A DNA stretch of 64,000 bases, from assembly GCF_031143425.1 (NCBI RefSeq), contig NC_090447.1:134125106-134189105 (forward strand), read 5' to 3'. The notes beneath the pieces are model-generated. The model ran no database searches. It was not told the DNA's origin and saw only the letters and a list, made by a program, of their open reading frames with translations. How positions within the stretch are numbered: the first letter of the stretch is position 1; every line of letters begins with the position of its first letter. Positions 22,920 to 33,540 of the stretch are shown piece after piece. The position numbers were made by a program, and so were the translations under genes. This DNA is from Pleurodeles waltl. Lineage: Eukaryota; Chordata; Amphibia; Caudata; Salamandridae.

Positions 22920-23212
22920 GCCTGCCCTCTAAACTGGGACAATGGGATAGTGGGGTAACTGCGCTGGTGTTGCACACCGTTGCGGTAGGCGGTCGTAGAC
23001 CGCGGCGCAATGCTGCATTGGTTAACATTGGACCCTATTGGTCCCAGGAGCCAATGAGGAAGTGCGCTGGCGGTGATGATACGCACCGCCGCGGACGTCA
23101 CCGCCGTGGACTTCACCGCCATTTTCTATCTGTTCAATCACTAGATACCTGATCTTCGACAGGAGAGGACCTACACTGCAAGTGCTGCTGTGACCTCGGT
23201 CTGGAAGCGACG
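22920..23212. promoter_or_regulatory. Internal promoter-like region upstream of SANT-2, element B
   Basis: Dense CCGCC/GGCGG words (for example GGTAGGCGGTCGTAGACCGC at 22,984-23,003 and CACCGCCGCGGACGTCACCG at 23,085-23,104) and several CCAAT boxes in both orientations (ATTGG at about 23,017, 23,027 and 23,038; CCAAT at about 23,052) lie just before the SANT-2 start. There is no clear TATA box. The layout fits a CpG-type promoter active on SANT-2 and perhaps bidirectional. Confidence 0.5.
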
Positions 23213-26106
23213 ATGGCTGCTGCGTCTGGGGAAAGGGCCCCTGCCTTCACTGCTCAGGAGTTGGAGAAACTAGTAGACGGGGTCCTCCCCCAGTACACGC
23301 TACTCTACGGTCCTCCAGACCAACAGGTTAGTACACAGGGAGCAAGTTGTATGGGCTAGGCCTGGGTGGAGAGGGCTGGTTGTGAGAGGGAAGGGGGCAG
23401 AGTTCAGGGAACATTAATGCATGTGAATGAATGTGCCACATGGCTAGGGTAGGGAGGAGGGACACTCACATCGACGGTGCAGTTGGTAATGACTCCTCCT
23501 CTTCCCTTGTGCATGTCATGTAGGTCAGAGCCCACCAGAAGAAGGACATTTGGCGTGCCATCGCCAAGGACGTCCGGACCCTGGGGGTCCACCAGAGACG
23601 GGGCACCCACTGCCGTAAAAGATGGGAGGACATTCGCCGCTGGGGCAAGAAGACGGCGGAGGCTCAGCTGTGGATGGCCTCCCAACGTGGGAGGGGTGCC
23701 CGTCGCACCATGACCCCCCTGATGTTCCGGATCCTGGCGGTGGCCTACCCTGAGTTGGATGGGCGCTTGAGGGCATCACAGCAGACACAAGGGGGTGAGT
23801 ACACTCTCATTCTGCAGATTGTGCGCGCTGTGGAGAGCTCTGGGTGGGGGAGGAGGCCTGTGGGTGTACCTAGGCCAGGCAGAAATACGTAAGCTAGGCC
23901 TCTCCGTAATGCAGGCCATGTGGCATTCTACCCCACCGCAGTAGAGTGCCAAGTACAGGTATACATGCCCCTGTGGCATCCATGTGTGCAGAAGTCCATC
24001 ATAGCCATGTAGGCCAGATCCCAGGAATTGCATCTGTAGAGGCCAGGAGCACGGCGTAGTGCAGGGGGCAGCTGTGTCTGTAGTGTCCGCCAACGGTAGC
24101 GGTATACCATGCACTAAACCTGTCTTTCTTCTGTCTCCCCCCCTCCTTTTTGTGCTCTCCCTGTTCTTTTGTGCATCAGCATCATCAGGCGGAGGTACAG
24201 TGGCACCGGAGCACGAGGGAGCTGCATCCCACATGGCCATGGAGGGCCACGCCACGGACTCAGAATGCACCAGTGGGATGGAGGGCGAGGGGAGCTTCAC
24301 GTCGGCCACCGGATCACCAACCAGCGACACAGACTCGTCCGCTGATGGGAGCTCCCTTGTGGTGGTGGCACCATCTGTGCGCCCCACTTCTACAGGTACA
24401 GCCGCCACCTCCCCTACCAGCACTGCCCTCCCAGCAGCCCCTCAGCGTTCGCCCTGTGCCCGCTCACCCAGGAGGGTGGGCATCACCTTCACCCCAGGCA
24501 CCTCAGGCCCTGCCCCAGTCACCCCTGCTGCCCTCAGTGAGGAGGCCATTGACCTCCTCAGGTCACTCACTGTTGGGCAGTCTACCATTGTGAATGCCAT
24601 CCAGGGTGTAGAAAGGGAGTTGCAACACGGTAATGCATTCCTGGAGGGCATTCATTCTGGTCAGGCTGTCCTTCAGCGAACCCTGCAATCTCTGGCCTCA
24701 GCACTGATGGCAGCCATTGTCCCTGTGTCTAGCCTCCCCCTCCAACCTCCTCCACCCAGACCCAATCCCCTGTACCCCAGCCTATCCCAAGCACACCATC
24801 AGACCAGCATGCACACACCTCAACACACAAAAGTAGCTCAGGCAAACATAGGCACCACACAACCCACAGGCACACACACAAGCATCACCCACGTGCAGAC
24901 ACAGCAACATCCACTGCCTCCACTGTGTCCCCCTCGTCGTCGTCTCCCTCCTCCCTCCCAGTCTCGTCTACACTCTCACCTGCATGCACTACATCTACAG
25001 GCACCAGGACTCGCACCACAACACCCAGCACCACACCCCGCTCACCTGCACTCACCACCTCCACTCCCATTTACACTTCCCCTGTGTCCTCTCCCAGTGT
25101 GTCTGTGACGCCCCCTCCCAAAGTACACAAACGCGGGCACCCACACACCCAACATCCATCCACCTCACAACAGCCTCCAGTACCTGCATCTGCACCCAAA
25201 ACACCTAAAGTGACACCTCCTACAACCACCTCCTCTTACTCCACTCCCAGACCCCCTCCAACTACCCATCCCAGTGTTCGTCAGAAACTGTCCCTCTGCA
25301 AAGTTGACCTTTTTGCCCCCACCCCTCCTCCAATTCATCAGTCCTGTCGTAGCGCCTCAGCCAAAAAGCCTCCAGTACCAGTGGTGCCTGTTCAAGGTGT
25401 GTGGAGTGCACCGGCCACCAGGGCAGGCAGTGTGACACGGAGCCAAGGCACCACCAGTCCACCCCCTGTAAAGGCTCTGAAGTTGGAAAGTGGCCGACGG
25501 GACCGTGTGAAGACTCCTGGAGGCAAAACAACTCACAGGGGTCCCAGGGGGATTGCAGAGTCACCTGTGACTCCTCCAAAGGTGGGGAAAGCCGAGAAGA
25601 AGACTGCACAGCCTGGTGTGAGCATCACGGCGGAGAAGGGCAGCATCCTTCCCGGCAGCCGGGACGCCATCGTCACTGGTCAGGAGACCACCACCAGAGT
25701 CATTGCCCAGGAGGGCCCAAGTATCGTCACTGGTCAGGAGACCACCGCCGGAGTCAGTGCCCAGGAGGGCCCAAGTATCGTCACTGGTCAGGAGACCACC
25801 GCCACCGCCGGAGTCAGTGCCCAGGAGGGCCCAAGTATCGTCACTGGTCAGGAGACCACCGCCACCGCCGGAGTCAGTGCCCAGGAGGGCCCAATGTATC
25901 ATCACTGGTCAGGAGACCACCGCCAGAGTCATTGCCCAGGAGGGCCCCGGCAGGCACAGCCCCGCTGGGCAATGAGGGACCGTCTTGCCACACACCAATG
26001 CCCAGTCCAGAGACCGCCATGGCAAAGCACTGCTGAACAGTCCAAAGCACACCATGGCAAAGCACCGCTGAACAGTCCAGAGCCCACCATGGCAAAGCAC
26101 TGCTGA
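23213..26106 (+). pseudogene. SANT-2: large Myb/SANT-domain protein of element B, one frameshift
   Basis: Exon 1 (23,213-23,326) encodes 38 residues ending PPDQQ. Exon 2 (23,524-23,794) carries HQKKDIWRAIAKDVRTLG and HCRKRWEDIRRWGKK. Exon 3 starts at 24,180. All splice sites are consensus. Exons 1-2 form a Myb/SANT domain; exon 3 has a helical patch (LSEEAIDLLRSLTVGQSTIV, then LEGIHSGQ) and a very long Ser/Thr/Pro-rich tail with repeated VTGQETTAGVSAQEGPS. A run of C near 24,734 has five bases where A and D have six, a one-base deletion that shifts the frame to a stop at 25,108. The original frame continues open to 26,106. Function is unknown; end-binding is inferred. Confidence 0.8.
25670..25965 (+). 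repeat. 60/66-bp coding minisatellite in SANT-2, element B
   Basis: Four to five units of ATCGTCACTGGTCAGGAGAC with CCCAGGAGGGCCCAAGT, in lengths of 60 or 66 bp (multiples of three), encode tandem VTGQETTAGVSAQEG repeats. The last unit has one extra base (CCCAATGTATCATC), which shifts the frame. Confidence 0.85.
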
Positions 26107-26495
26107 ACAGTCCAGAGACCGCCATGGCAAAGCACCGCTGAACAGTCCAGAGACCGCCATGGCAATGCACCGCTGAACAGTCCAGAGACCGCCATGGCAA
26201 AGCACCGCTGAACAGTCCAGAGACCGCCATGGCAAAGCACCGCTGAACAGGCCAGAGACCGCCATGGCAAAGCACCGCTGAACAGTCCAGAGACCGCCAT
26301 AGCAATGCACCGCTGAACAGTCCAGAGACCGCCATGGCAAAGCACTGCTGAACAGTCCAGAGCACGCCATGGCAAAGCACCGCTGAACAGTCAAGAGCCC
26401 GCCATGGCAAAGCACCGCTGAACAGTCCAGAGACCGCCATGGCAAAGCACCGCTGAACAGTCCAGAGACCGCCATGGCAAAGCACCGCTGAACAG
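26000..26495. repeat. 35-bp minisatellite, about 14 units, element B
   Basis: The unit contains CAGTCCAGAGACCGCCATGG then CAAAGCACCGCTGAA. Because 35 is not a multiple of three and no frame has a stop on the minus strand, it creates long spurious open frames of about 200 codons. It lies just past the probable end of SANT-2. Confidence 0.9.
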
Positions 26496-26649
26496 GGCAT
26501 GCACTGCTGAAGAAGGAAAAGACCGCCACATCAAGCATCGTTATCCCATGTGCAGCTGGGACAGTGACAGGACAGGAACTGTCAAGGGGAGACTAATCCA
26601 GTCGGGGCACCAGTCCCCCTCCAGAACCAGTGGTGGCTGTTATCTACTT

Positions 26650-27000
26650 GAGAGACTGTGGCTTTGCACTCACCAGGATGATACAGTGGGCAACCCACCC
26701 ACTGTAGAGACTATGGCTTTGCACTCCCCAGGATTCAACAGTGGCCAACCCACCCACTGTAGAGACTTGAGAGACTGTGGCTTTGCACTCCCCAGGATTG
26801 AACAGTGGGCAACCCACCCACTGAAGAGACTTGAGAGACTGTGGCTTTGCACTCCCCAGGATTGAACAGTGGGCAACCCACCCACTGTAGAGACTTGAGA
26901 GACTGTGGCTTTGCACTCCCAAGGATTGAACAGTGGGCAACCCACCCACTGCAGAGACTTGAGAGACTGTGGCTTTGCACTCCCCAGGATACATCAATGG
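26650..27000. repeat. 64-bp minisatellite, about 5 units, element B
   Basis: The unit contains GAGACTGTGGCTTTGCACTC and CAGTGGGCAACCCACCCACT. Inverted, it matches the 64-bp array of element D at 32,790-33,080, so the array belongs to the element family and predates the two insertions. Confidence 0.88.
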
Positions 27001-27866
27001 GCATGGAGCCCCATCGTGGATCTGGCTTTGCACTCATCCGGCTGAGGTGCCCCCCTTCCTTTCCCCCTGAGGTGCCTGTTGTATTTCTCTCTGATGCCCC
27101 GGCAGTATTCTCTCCGTCTGTGGACAGGTATCTTGTGTGGGCCTCACCCATGCATTTTTGGACTAGTGGTGCACGGACATTGATATGTGCTTATCTGCAC
27201 TACTTCTCATAATGTATATGCTTTTGAATGATTTTATAATATATCTGTATATATTTGAGACATGTATATTGAAACATCACAATGTTTGAACTGATTTCGT
27301 TTTGTCTTTGCATTCTTCAGGGGGGGTTGTGGGTTGTTACTGTGATGTTTGTGAATGCATTGGTGTGTGTGTTGTAATATGCGAGGGTGGGGGTGTTGCG
27401 TGTGTGTGTCCCTGACTTTTGCCTCCCCTATGTCGTAGGTGCAGTACTCACCGTTGTCTTCGCCGGCGTCGGCGTTGCTCTTCGTAGATGAGTAGGAATA
27501 CAAGGGCCGGTAGGATTTGTAATTCCGGATCCATGGAGTCCTCCTTCCTCGTGGGATGTGTTCAGGTGAATGTTTTCCCATTGCAGAAACTGTTTCTGCC
27601 GTGTTTTTATCCACGGAGAACCCGCGCCGGAAAAGGTAGCGGATTGGCGGGTTGTGATACTATGGGTGGTACATTGTCTTCCGCCTGTCTGTTGGCGGTG
27701 ACCGCCGCACTTCTTGTCTGTACAGCCGGGGCGGGCGGTGTGTTAAAGTGGCTGTCTTTGTTGGCGGTTTCCGCCACGGTCATGATTCCCTTTTTTTGTC
27801 CGCCGGCCTGTTTGCGGTATTACCGCAGCTTTAACACCGTCCGCCAGGGTTGTAATGACCACCACT

Positions 27867-28392
27867 GTCCTTTTTCATCAGGGCACCACTGACAACTATT
27901 ATCACAAACAGCATCCATGTGTCCATGGTATGTAATAATCATCATGTGGGATAGCTCTTTTTGACATTTATTTATGCAACATATACCCATGCTTTTATTG
28001 CACATAAAAATTCCAACTGAGCAAAGAGTGCTACTGACAGGTGAGCTCACAAAGGTTTGTGCCAGCTCTGGCAGGGATATTGTCTGACCACTTGCTACAT
28101 GGAAAAGGTCCGACAAACATGGGAGATTGAAGGGAACACCAATCACACATGTCACACAGAGGAGGGTGGCACATTCCAAATATAAACAGCTCTGTACCAT
28201 GTTCATTCTGCCATAACTGATGGAAGAATCAAATAGTACCTTCATGCCTACCACTATGTTTAGCATACCATGTGCATTGGTCCTAAACATATTAATTGCA
28301 TGTAGCACTACAGCACTCAGCGCCACCATCTCATAAGTGGGGCTACAGATGTAAAAGACCTATTCTGCACTGGGAATCTGGGTCAACACTGA
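27867..28392. other. Non-coding part of element E
   Basis: No gene recognised; likely intron of the minus-strand E2 gene. Confidence 0.35.
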
Positions 28393-30070
28393 CTAATGCT
28401 GTGCATGTTGTGAAGCAGGTTGATTCACATCATGGATGCTTACAGGTCCTTCACTGACAGTGAATGTTTGACAAGATAGAAAGTGGTCTGACAAGGTTGT
28501 ATGGCAAGCCTCAGCCCACACGCAAGTCAAGTTATCTGAGGATAACGTGTTGCCAATGTAGTGACTAACAACAATGATTATGGGATATGACCCTGTCATG
28601 CTGGTTGAGATGTGTGTGGTACTGATTTGTTGTACCCTGCCCACTATACAGCATCATCTGGATAGTAATTAAAGCATTAGAAATCTCACCATGTAGGTAG
28701 ATGATGTGTACTATGTGGGACACACAGTGCAGTAACATATTTAGCAAACAACACATGAACATTGTCCAAATGTATGTCTGATTGAAAATAAAATGGACAT
28801 TTACCAACAGTCCACACGTTTCTTGATACTCTTAAAACATGAGCAATATTTACTTGTCTCCACTTGTACATGTTGACAGCAGGGCATTTAGTGCTAGTGA
28901 TTCTCATCTTGAACTCATGTGCAATGAAGTCGTCCACATCCATCTTTTGCATATGAAGACTGTAATGGCATACAGGACCATCACAGCTGACCATGCCACA
29001 TCTCCCACCACCCTATCACCATAGAAGATGGGAAGTATTGTGACACTTACTGGCATGTTCAGGGTCAGCAGAAGTGGAGACTTCTCCAGTGGTATAGGGA
29101 CGTAGACCATCTGCAAAAATAAGCATGAGACATTGCTTTGTGCATATTGAACAATTAACAGCATGGTTACATATTGCACATCACACTTATTTACATGGAG
29201 GACATAGGGGACTTTGGATGAAGATAACCCAAAAAATAGGCTAATAGAGATGTACATGTTACAAAACATTTCATAGGTCAGCTTGGCATGGTAACATGTG
29301 TGCAGGGATGACACAAATGTGCCTCAGCCACACTGTTCTCAGTTTTTCATAGGTCTCATCAGTGCTTCATTTTGCAAACATGGACAATTGTCATGGCACC
29401 CAGTATATACGTGACCCAAGGGACACAGGCATGTTTAATTGACTCCTTCATCACTTCCATCATCATATGTACAAGACTATGCAACATATGACAAATGTAA
29501 AGTCCTTACTGGTCCAGGACATAATTCCCAGTGGACATGTTCTATACATCCATGACACAGTAGTGCCAAAGAGATCTAACATACCATACTGAGGGAAAGA
29601 TGAGTTATTAGGCATATTCCTACAGCATGTTGCTTCAATGGCATTTTCGTGGTTGCATATATACAGATTGACTTCACACACTAGGCAGCCCAGATGGTTT
29701 ACGTAGACAAATTTGGGAATGTGTCAAACAGACATGCAGTAGCATTTGCACAACTGGATTAACCTACAAAATTCTCATACTCACCCACTGTTGCACCGAC
29801 CTCAACTCCAAGGCAGTCCAGCAGGTCAGCCTCATGTGCAATCAGGTCTGCCCATCGAAGCTTCACCTGACGTACCATCCTCTCCACCTTAAATATCTTA
29901 TTCATATGGGCCAGAACCTTGCACCAGTGCAGCTTCCTGGCCTTGGTTTGGTAGCCTCAGATCACCCTTCCACCCTGGGCCACCATGTGGGGGAGGTAGT
30001 GCAGGACCAACCAAATAAATCCCCCTACCTCATCTACTCCAAAATGATGGAACCTACCTTTTCCTGACAT
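28393..30070 (-). pseudogene. SANT-like gene E2 of element E, 5' exons
   Basis: The first exon (30,070-29,785) begins MSGK and contains KLHWCKVLAHMNKIFKVERM and VRQVKLRWADLIAHEADLLD, a SANT/Myb-type arrangement of spaced tryptophans and basic helix, ending at GTGAGTATG. One TGA interrupts it near 29,957. A 60-nt exon follows (29,110-29,051, TTTGCAG acceptor, GTAAGTG donor; GLRPYTTGEVSTSADPEHA). A third stretch open from 28,657 to 28,393 is Ser/Thr-rich. The coiled-coil exon at 18,879-18,575 may complete the gene on the far side of element B. Assignment as a DNA-binding partner is by fold pattern only. Confidence 0.5.
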
Positions 30071-30708
30071 TTTACCCTACCACAGCACCTTATCCTCCCA
30101 AAAATCAAAACAAACACTAACCTAACCCCAACTAACCCAACTACTAAACTACCCCTAATACAAAAAACCCACAATACAATGACCACACAGTAGACAAAAC
30201 GATTACTACACACCAAAGAGAGACAAGGAACAATACAGGGACACAACACAGCACAAGACATCACTCCAAAAGCACCACAAATCTCTCTACAAAACTCTCA
30301 CAATCTCCCTCCAAGACAGACAAAAAGACCGTGATCAGAATATGAAAGCAAGAGTAAGTCAGCAGGTCCTGTTTGGCATCATGCCTGAAGTGTGACCTAA
30401 CTTTCTGTGCACATGCTGCACATTCTTGGAAATTAATCTTGTTTTTGGATGCAACACTCAAATGTGTAATTTTCCCACAAAGTCATAATAACAAAACATG
30501 AGGTAGTAAATATGCGTTACATGGTATGCGTCATATCTTTCACGCACAACATGTGTAAAAAGCACGCCTATGACCAATGCATCATTTTATTTTAGTAGAA
30601 ATGTGTGTGATATGTGTTTTTAAAGATGTACGTTGTCATGTAGTACACAGGTTCACTACTTTCATGCCTGGTGAATGTATGTCTTGCATATGTAAGCTTG
30701 CAGGGCAC
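30071..30708. other. Non-coding part of element E
   Basis: A/C-rich from 30,071 to 30,300, then mixed. No open frame with a domain. It lies upstream of the E2 start and could hold its promoter. Confidence 0.35.
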
Positions 30709-31683
30709 AGCCCTCATTATGACCCTGGCGGTCAGTGGTAAAGCGGCGGTAAGACCGCAAACAGGCAGCGGAAAAAAAAGTGGAATTATGACCGCGGTCA
30801 TCCGCCACTTCACCATTCCGACCGTCATGGCGGTAAAGACCACAGGGCTGGAGTTTGCAGACTCCAGCCCGGCGGTCGTCACTAGACCGCCAACAGTATC
30901 AGGACCCTGCATACCGCCATGGATCTCAGGTGGTTGGGAACCGCCATGAGATCCATGGCGGTAGGCACTATCAGTGCCAGGGAATTCCTTCCCTGGCACT
31001 GATAGGGATCTCCCCCACCCCCGCTACCCCCACGAATCCTCCCCCCACACACCCCACCCCCCTGCCACCCCCAAAGGTGGCACAAACCCCCTCCCCACCC
31101 GACCCCGAACATGCACATATACACACCCCTACACGCACACACCCCAAACATGCACATATACACACCCCTACACAGCAACACATATCCGCACACATACACA
31201 CAGACATGCACACCGTCCGACCCGCACACATTTCCCATACACACAACACCTCGTACGCATACACTCACTCACTCCCTCTACACTCCCACACGCACACACC
31301 CATGCACGCACACAACACCCCCCACCCCCTTCCCTAACGGACGATCAACTTACCTTGTCCCTTGATCCTCCGGGAGGGGACGGGATCCATGGGGGCAGCT
31401 CTGCCACCAGAACACCGTCACCAGAACACCGCCACACCGCCACACCGAATCATGGGACGTGATTCAGTGGGAGGTGTTCTGTTGACGTGGCGGTGGAGGT
31501 TGAGCAACCTCCACTTTCCCGCCGTCCGCCAGTATGGCTGCTGGCGGCCTTCCGTACGAAAAAGGACGGCGGGCTGCCAGCGGTCATAATACGCACCGCA
31601 GAAGACCGCCACCACATGCGGTCTTCAGCACGGCGGTACCTTGGCGGTCTTGCGAAAAGACCGCTGAGGTCGTAATGACCCCC
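30709..31683. mobile_element. Element C: about 1-kb non-autonomous Harbinger derivative inside E
   Basis: The left end AGCCCTCATTATGACCCTGGCGG and inverted right end GGGGGTCATTACGACCTCAGCGG match the A/B/D termini. Both subterminal regions are packed with CCGCC/GGCGG. The middle (31,020-31,340) is a C/A-rich low-complexity tract. A 3-bp duplication is not evident (CAC versus ATA). On the minus strand at about 31,396 there is ATGGATCC followed by an open stretch and a GTAAG donor, reminiscent of nuclease exon 1 of B. It has no nuclease or SANT gene and would depend on others. Confidence 0.8.
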
Positions 31684-32759
31684 ATAGTCCTCTATACACG
31701 TGTACAATATCTGTGACAACTGTTTACAGAGGTTATAATGCATGTCTTATAAGGATGTGCATAAGTTAAGGCTACATTTTATGATAGTATTGTACATGTA
31801 AACTATAGATATTTGTTTCATGTGCTGGCATTGTGTTGTTATCAGATTACAAAGCCCATGTCACACCCAAGGATGCGATGTACTCGTCATGGAATGTGAT
31901 TATTACATCAACATATAGGCCCTCATTACAACCCTGGCAGTCATTGTTAACGCAGCAGTAATACCGCCAACAGCCCGGCAGAAAAAAAATGGAATCATGA
32001 CCATGGCGGAAACCGCCAACATAAACAGCCACTTTAACACTCCGACCGCCATGGCGGTAGAAACAAACACTCCTGCGGTAACCACCAACAGACAGGCGGA
32101 GGACAAGGTACCTCCGACACTATTACAAGAGGCCTATCCGCCACCTTTTCTGGGGCGGTACCAATGCTATCAAAAGCATGGCAGAAACAGGAATTGGAAC
32201 GGAAGCCACTCACCTCTCGACACCCAACAAGAAACCTGGATGCAATGGAACCCGAACTACAGGGCCTGCCATGCTGGTCTTCCTCCTCTTGTATCAGGAG
32301 CAGGAAAGACGCCATTGACGACCACGGTGAGTACTGCACCTACAACACAGGGGAGGGTGGGAGGGAAAAGAGAGTGACACACACATGCAACACCAAATAC
32401 CCCCACCCCCACCCTCACCCATAACACCATACACACAAATACATGCAGCAACATTACATATACACCCCCTCACCCCCTAGAAGAATGCAAGGACAAAAGA
32501 AAATGATTGTGACGATTGTAACCAATAAAAATCAGATAGTGCAATTTAAAAAATCAGTATATACAAATATGTACACCAACTACACAAGTCCAGATATAAA
32601 TCAAACATCGTCCGTGGATCAGTGTCCCAAAATGCATGGGCGAAGCCAACACAAGATACCTGACTCGAAATGGAGAGAACACTGCAGGGGCATCAGATCA
32701 AAATTAAACAGGCACCTCAGGGGGAGGGGAGCACCTCAGCTGGATGAACGCACGCCGCC

Positions 32760-33290
32760 ACTGCTCCACGAGGGGGCTCCATGCCCACTGCTGTATACTG
32801 GGGAGTGCAAAGCCACAGCCTCACAAGTCTTTCCAGTGGGTGGTTTGCCCACTGCTCTATCCTGGGGAGTGCAAAGCCACAGTCTCACAAGTCTTTCCAG
32901 TGGGTGGTTTGCCCACTGCTCTGTCCTGGGGAGTGCAAAGCCACAGTCTCTCAGGCTTTCCTGTGGGCGGTTTGCCCACTGCTCTATACTGGGGAGTGCA
33001 AAGCCACAGTCTCTCATGTCTTTCCAGAGGGTGGTTTGCCCACTGCTCTATCCTGGGGAGAGCAAAGCCACAGTCTCAAGTGGATGTCAGTCTCCACTGG
33101 TTCTGGACGGGGCTTTGTGCACAGAGGGCTTCTTCCTGCAAAGGAATGAGGAAGTGGATGTATCTCTCCACCGGTTCTGGAGGGAGTTTTGTGCCCAGAG
33201 TGCTTCATCCTGCCAAGGACTGAAGAAGTGGATGTATCTCTCCACTGGTTCTGGAGGGGGCTTTGTGCCCAGAGTGCTTCACATGCAGTG
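32760..33290. repeat. 64-bp and 57-60-bp minisatellites, element D
   Basis: About five units of GAGTGCAAAGCCACAGTCTC with GTTTGCCCACTGCTCTATCC (64 bp; 32,790-33,080) are followed by three units of GTGGATGTATCTCTCCACNG with GTTCTGGAGGG to about 33,290. The first array is the inverted counterpart of element B at 26,650-27,000; the second is not seen in B. Confidence 0.85.
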
Positions 33291-33540
33291 TGGCAGGTCC
33301 CATTCCCTCACCTGGGTGTGTGTGCCACGAGATTGCCTGGGAACAGGTAGCATGATACGCCATGGAGGCAGAGACACACTCCACCCTGCTGCGTCTTCGC
33401 CTGCCACCTGCTGGTACAAACAGTGCTGGGAGTCATGCCTCATGGACGCTGGACAGGGTCCAGGACGTCTCCTGCAGACTCGGACGGCTGTCCACTGGGG
33501 ATGATAGCCGTGTCAGCTGTAGTGGCACTGTCTGAGCACG

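Larger units (their letters stand above)
21704..27534 (-). pseudogene. HARBI1-like: HARBI1-like nuclease of element B: nearly intact, one nonsense codon, one intron missing
   Basis: Exon 1 (27,534-27,452, 83 nt) encodes MDPELQILPALVFLLIYEEQ followed by an arginine-rich run. Exon 2 (22,748-21,704) holds the full DDE nuclease: helix-turn-helix-like N-terminal part (FDRATIQELCTQLEPDL, FLASGSFQTTVAMASGISQP), first Asp in GAIDGTHVALVPP, second in FPGSVHDAYILRNSS, GDSGYPNLSWLLTP, and Glu in RRVIERTFGLLKARFRCL. The tail is acidic, ending QQYFQ. A single TGA at 21,854-21,856 removes the last roughly 50 codons. Unlike A and D, no intron interrupts the WLLGDSGY region. HARBI1-type nucleases cut at terminal inverted repeats. 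The first intron, about 4.7 kb, contains SANT-2 on the other strand. Confidence 0.88.
19095..27863. mobile_element. Harbinger element B (three-gene type), inverted relative to A and D, inside E
   Basis: The left end GGGGGTGATTACAACATTGGCGG and inverted right end GGTGGTCATTACAACCCTGGCGG match, flanked by ACT on both sides (19,092-19,094 and 27,864-27,866). Gene order is the mirror image of A: NAIF1-like on plus (19,695-21,221), nuclease on minus (27,534-21,704) and SANT-2 on plus (23,213 onward) inside the nuclease's first intron. This is the best preserved nuclease and SANT-2 of the window. Minisatellites fill 25,670-27,000. Confidence 0.9.

Noticed and set aside
25874..26538. Open frames of about 200 codons on the minus strand with repeated CSAVLCHGG-type peptides
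   Set aside because: They come from the 35-bp minisatellite, whose unit lacks stops and rotates through all three frames. No domain or start context supports a gene.
21704..27534. Host HARBI1 or NAIF1 genes
   Set aside because: All copies lie between transposon termini with target duplications, and several diverged copies occur in 40 kb. They are element genes, not the domesticated host genes.
32443..33504. 353-codon open frame on the plus strand
   Set aside because: It runs antisense through the D minisatellites and the SANT-2 3' region. The repetitive peptide and the absence of an equivalent in A argue against a gene.
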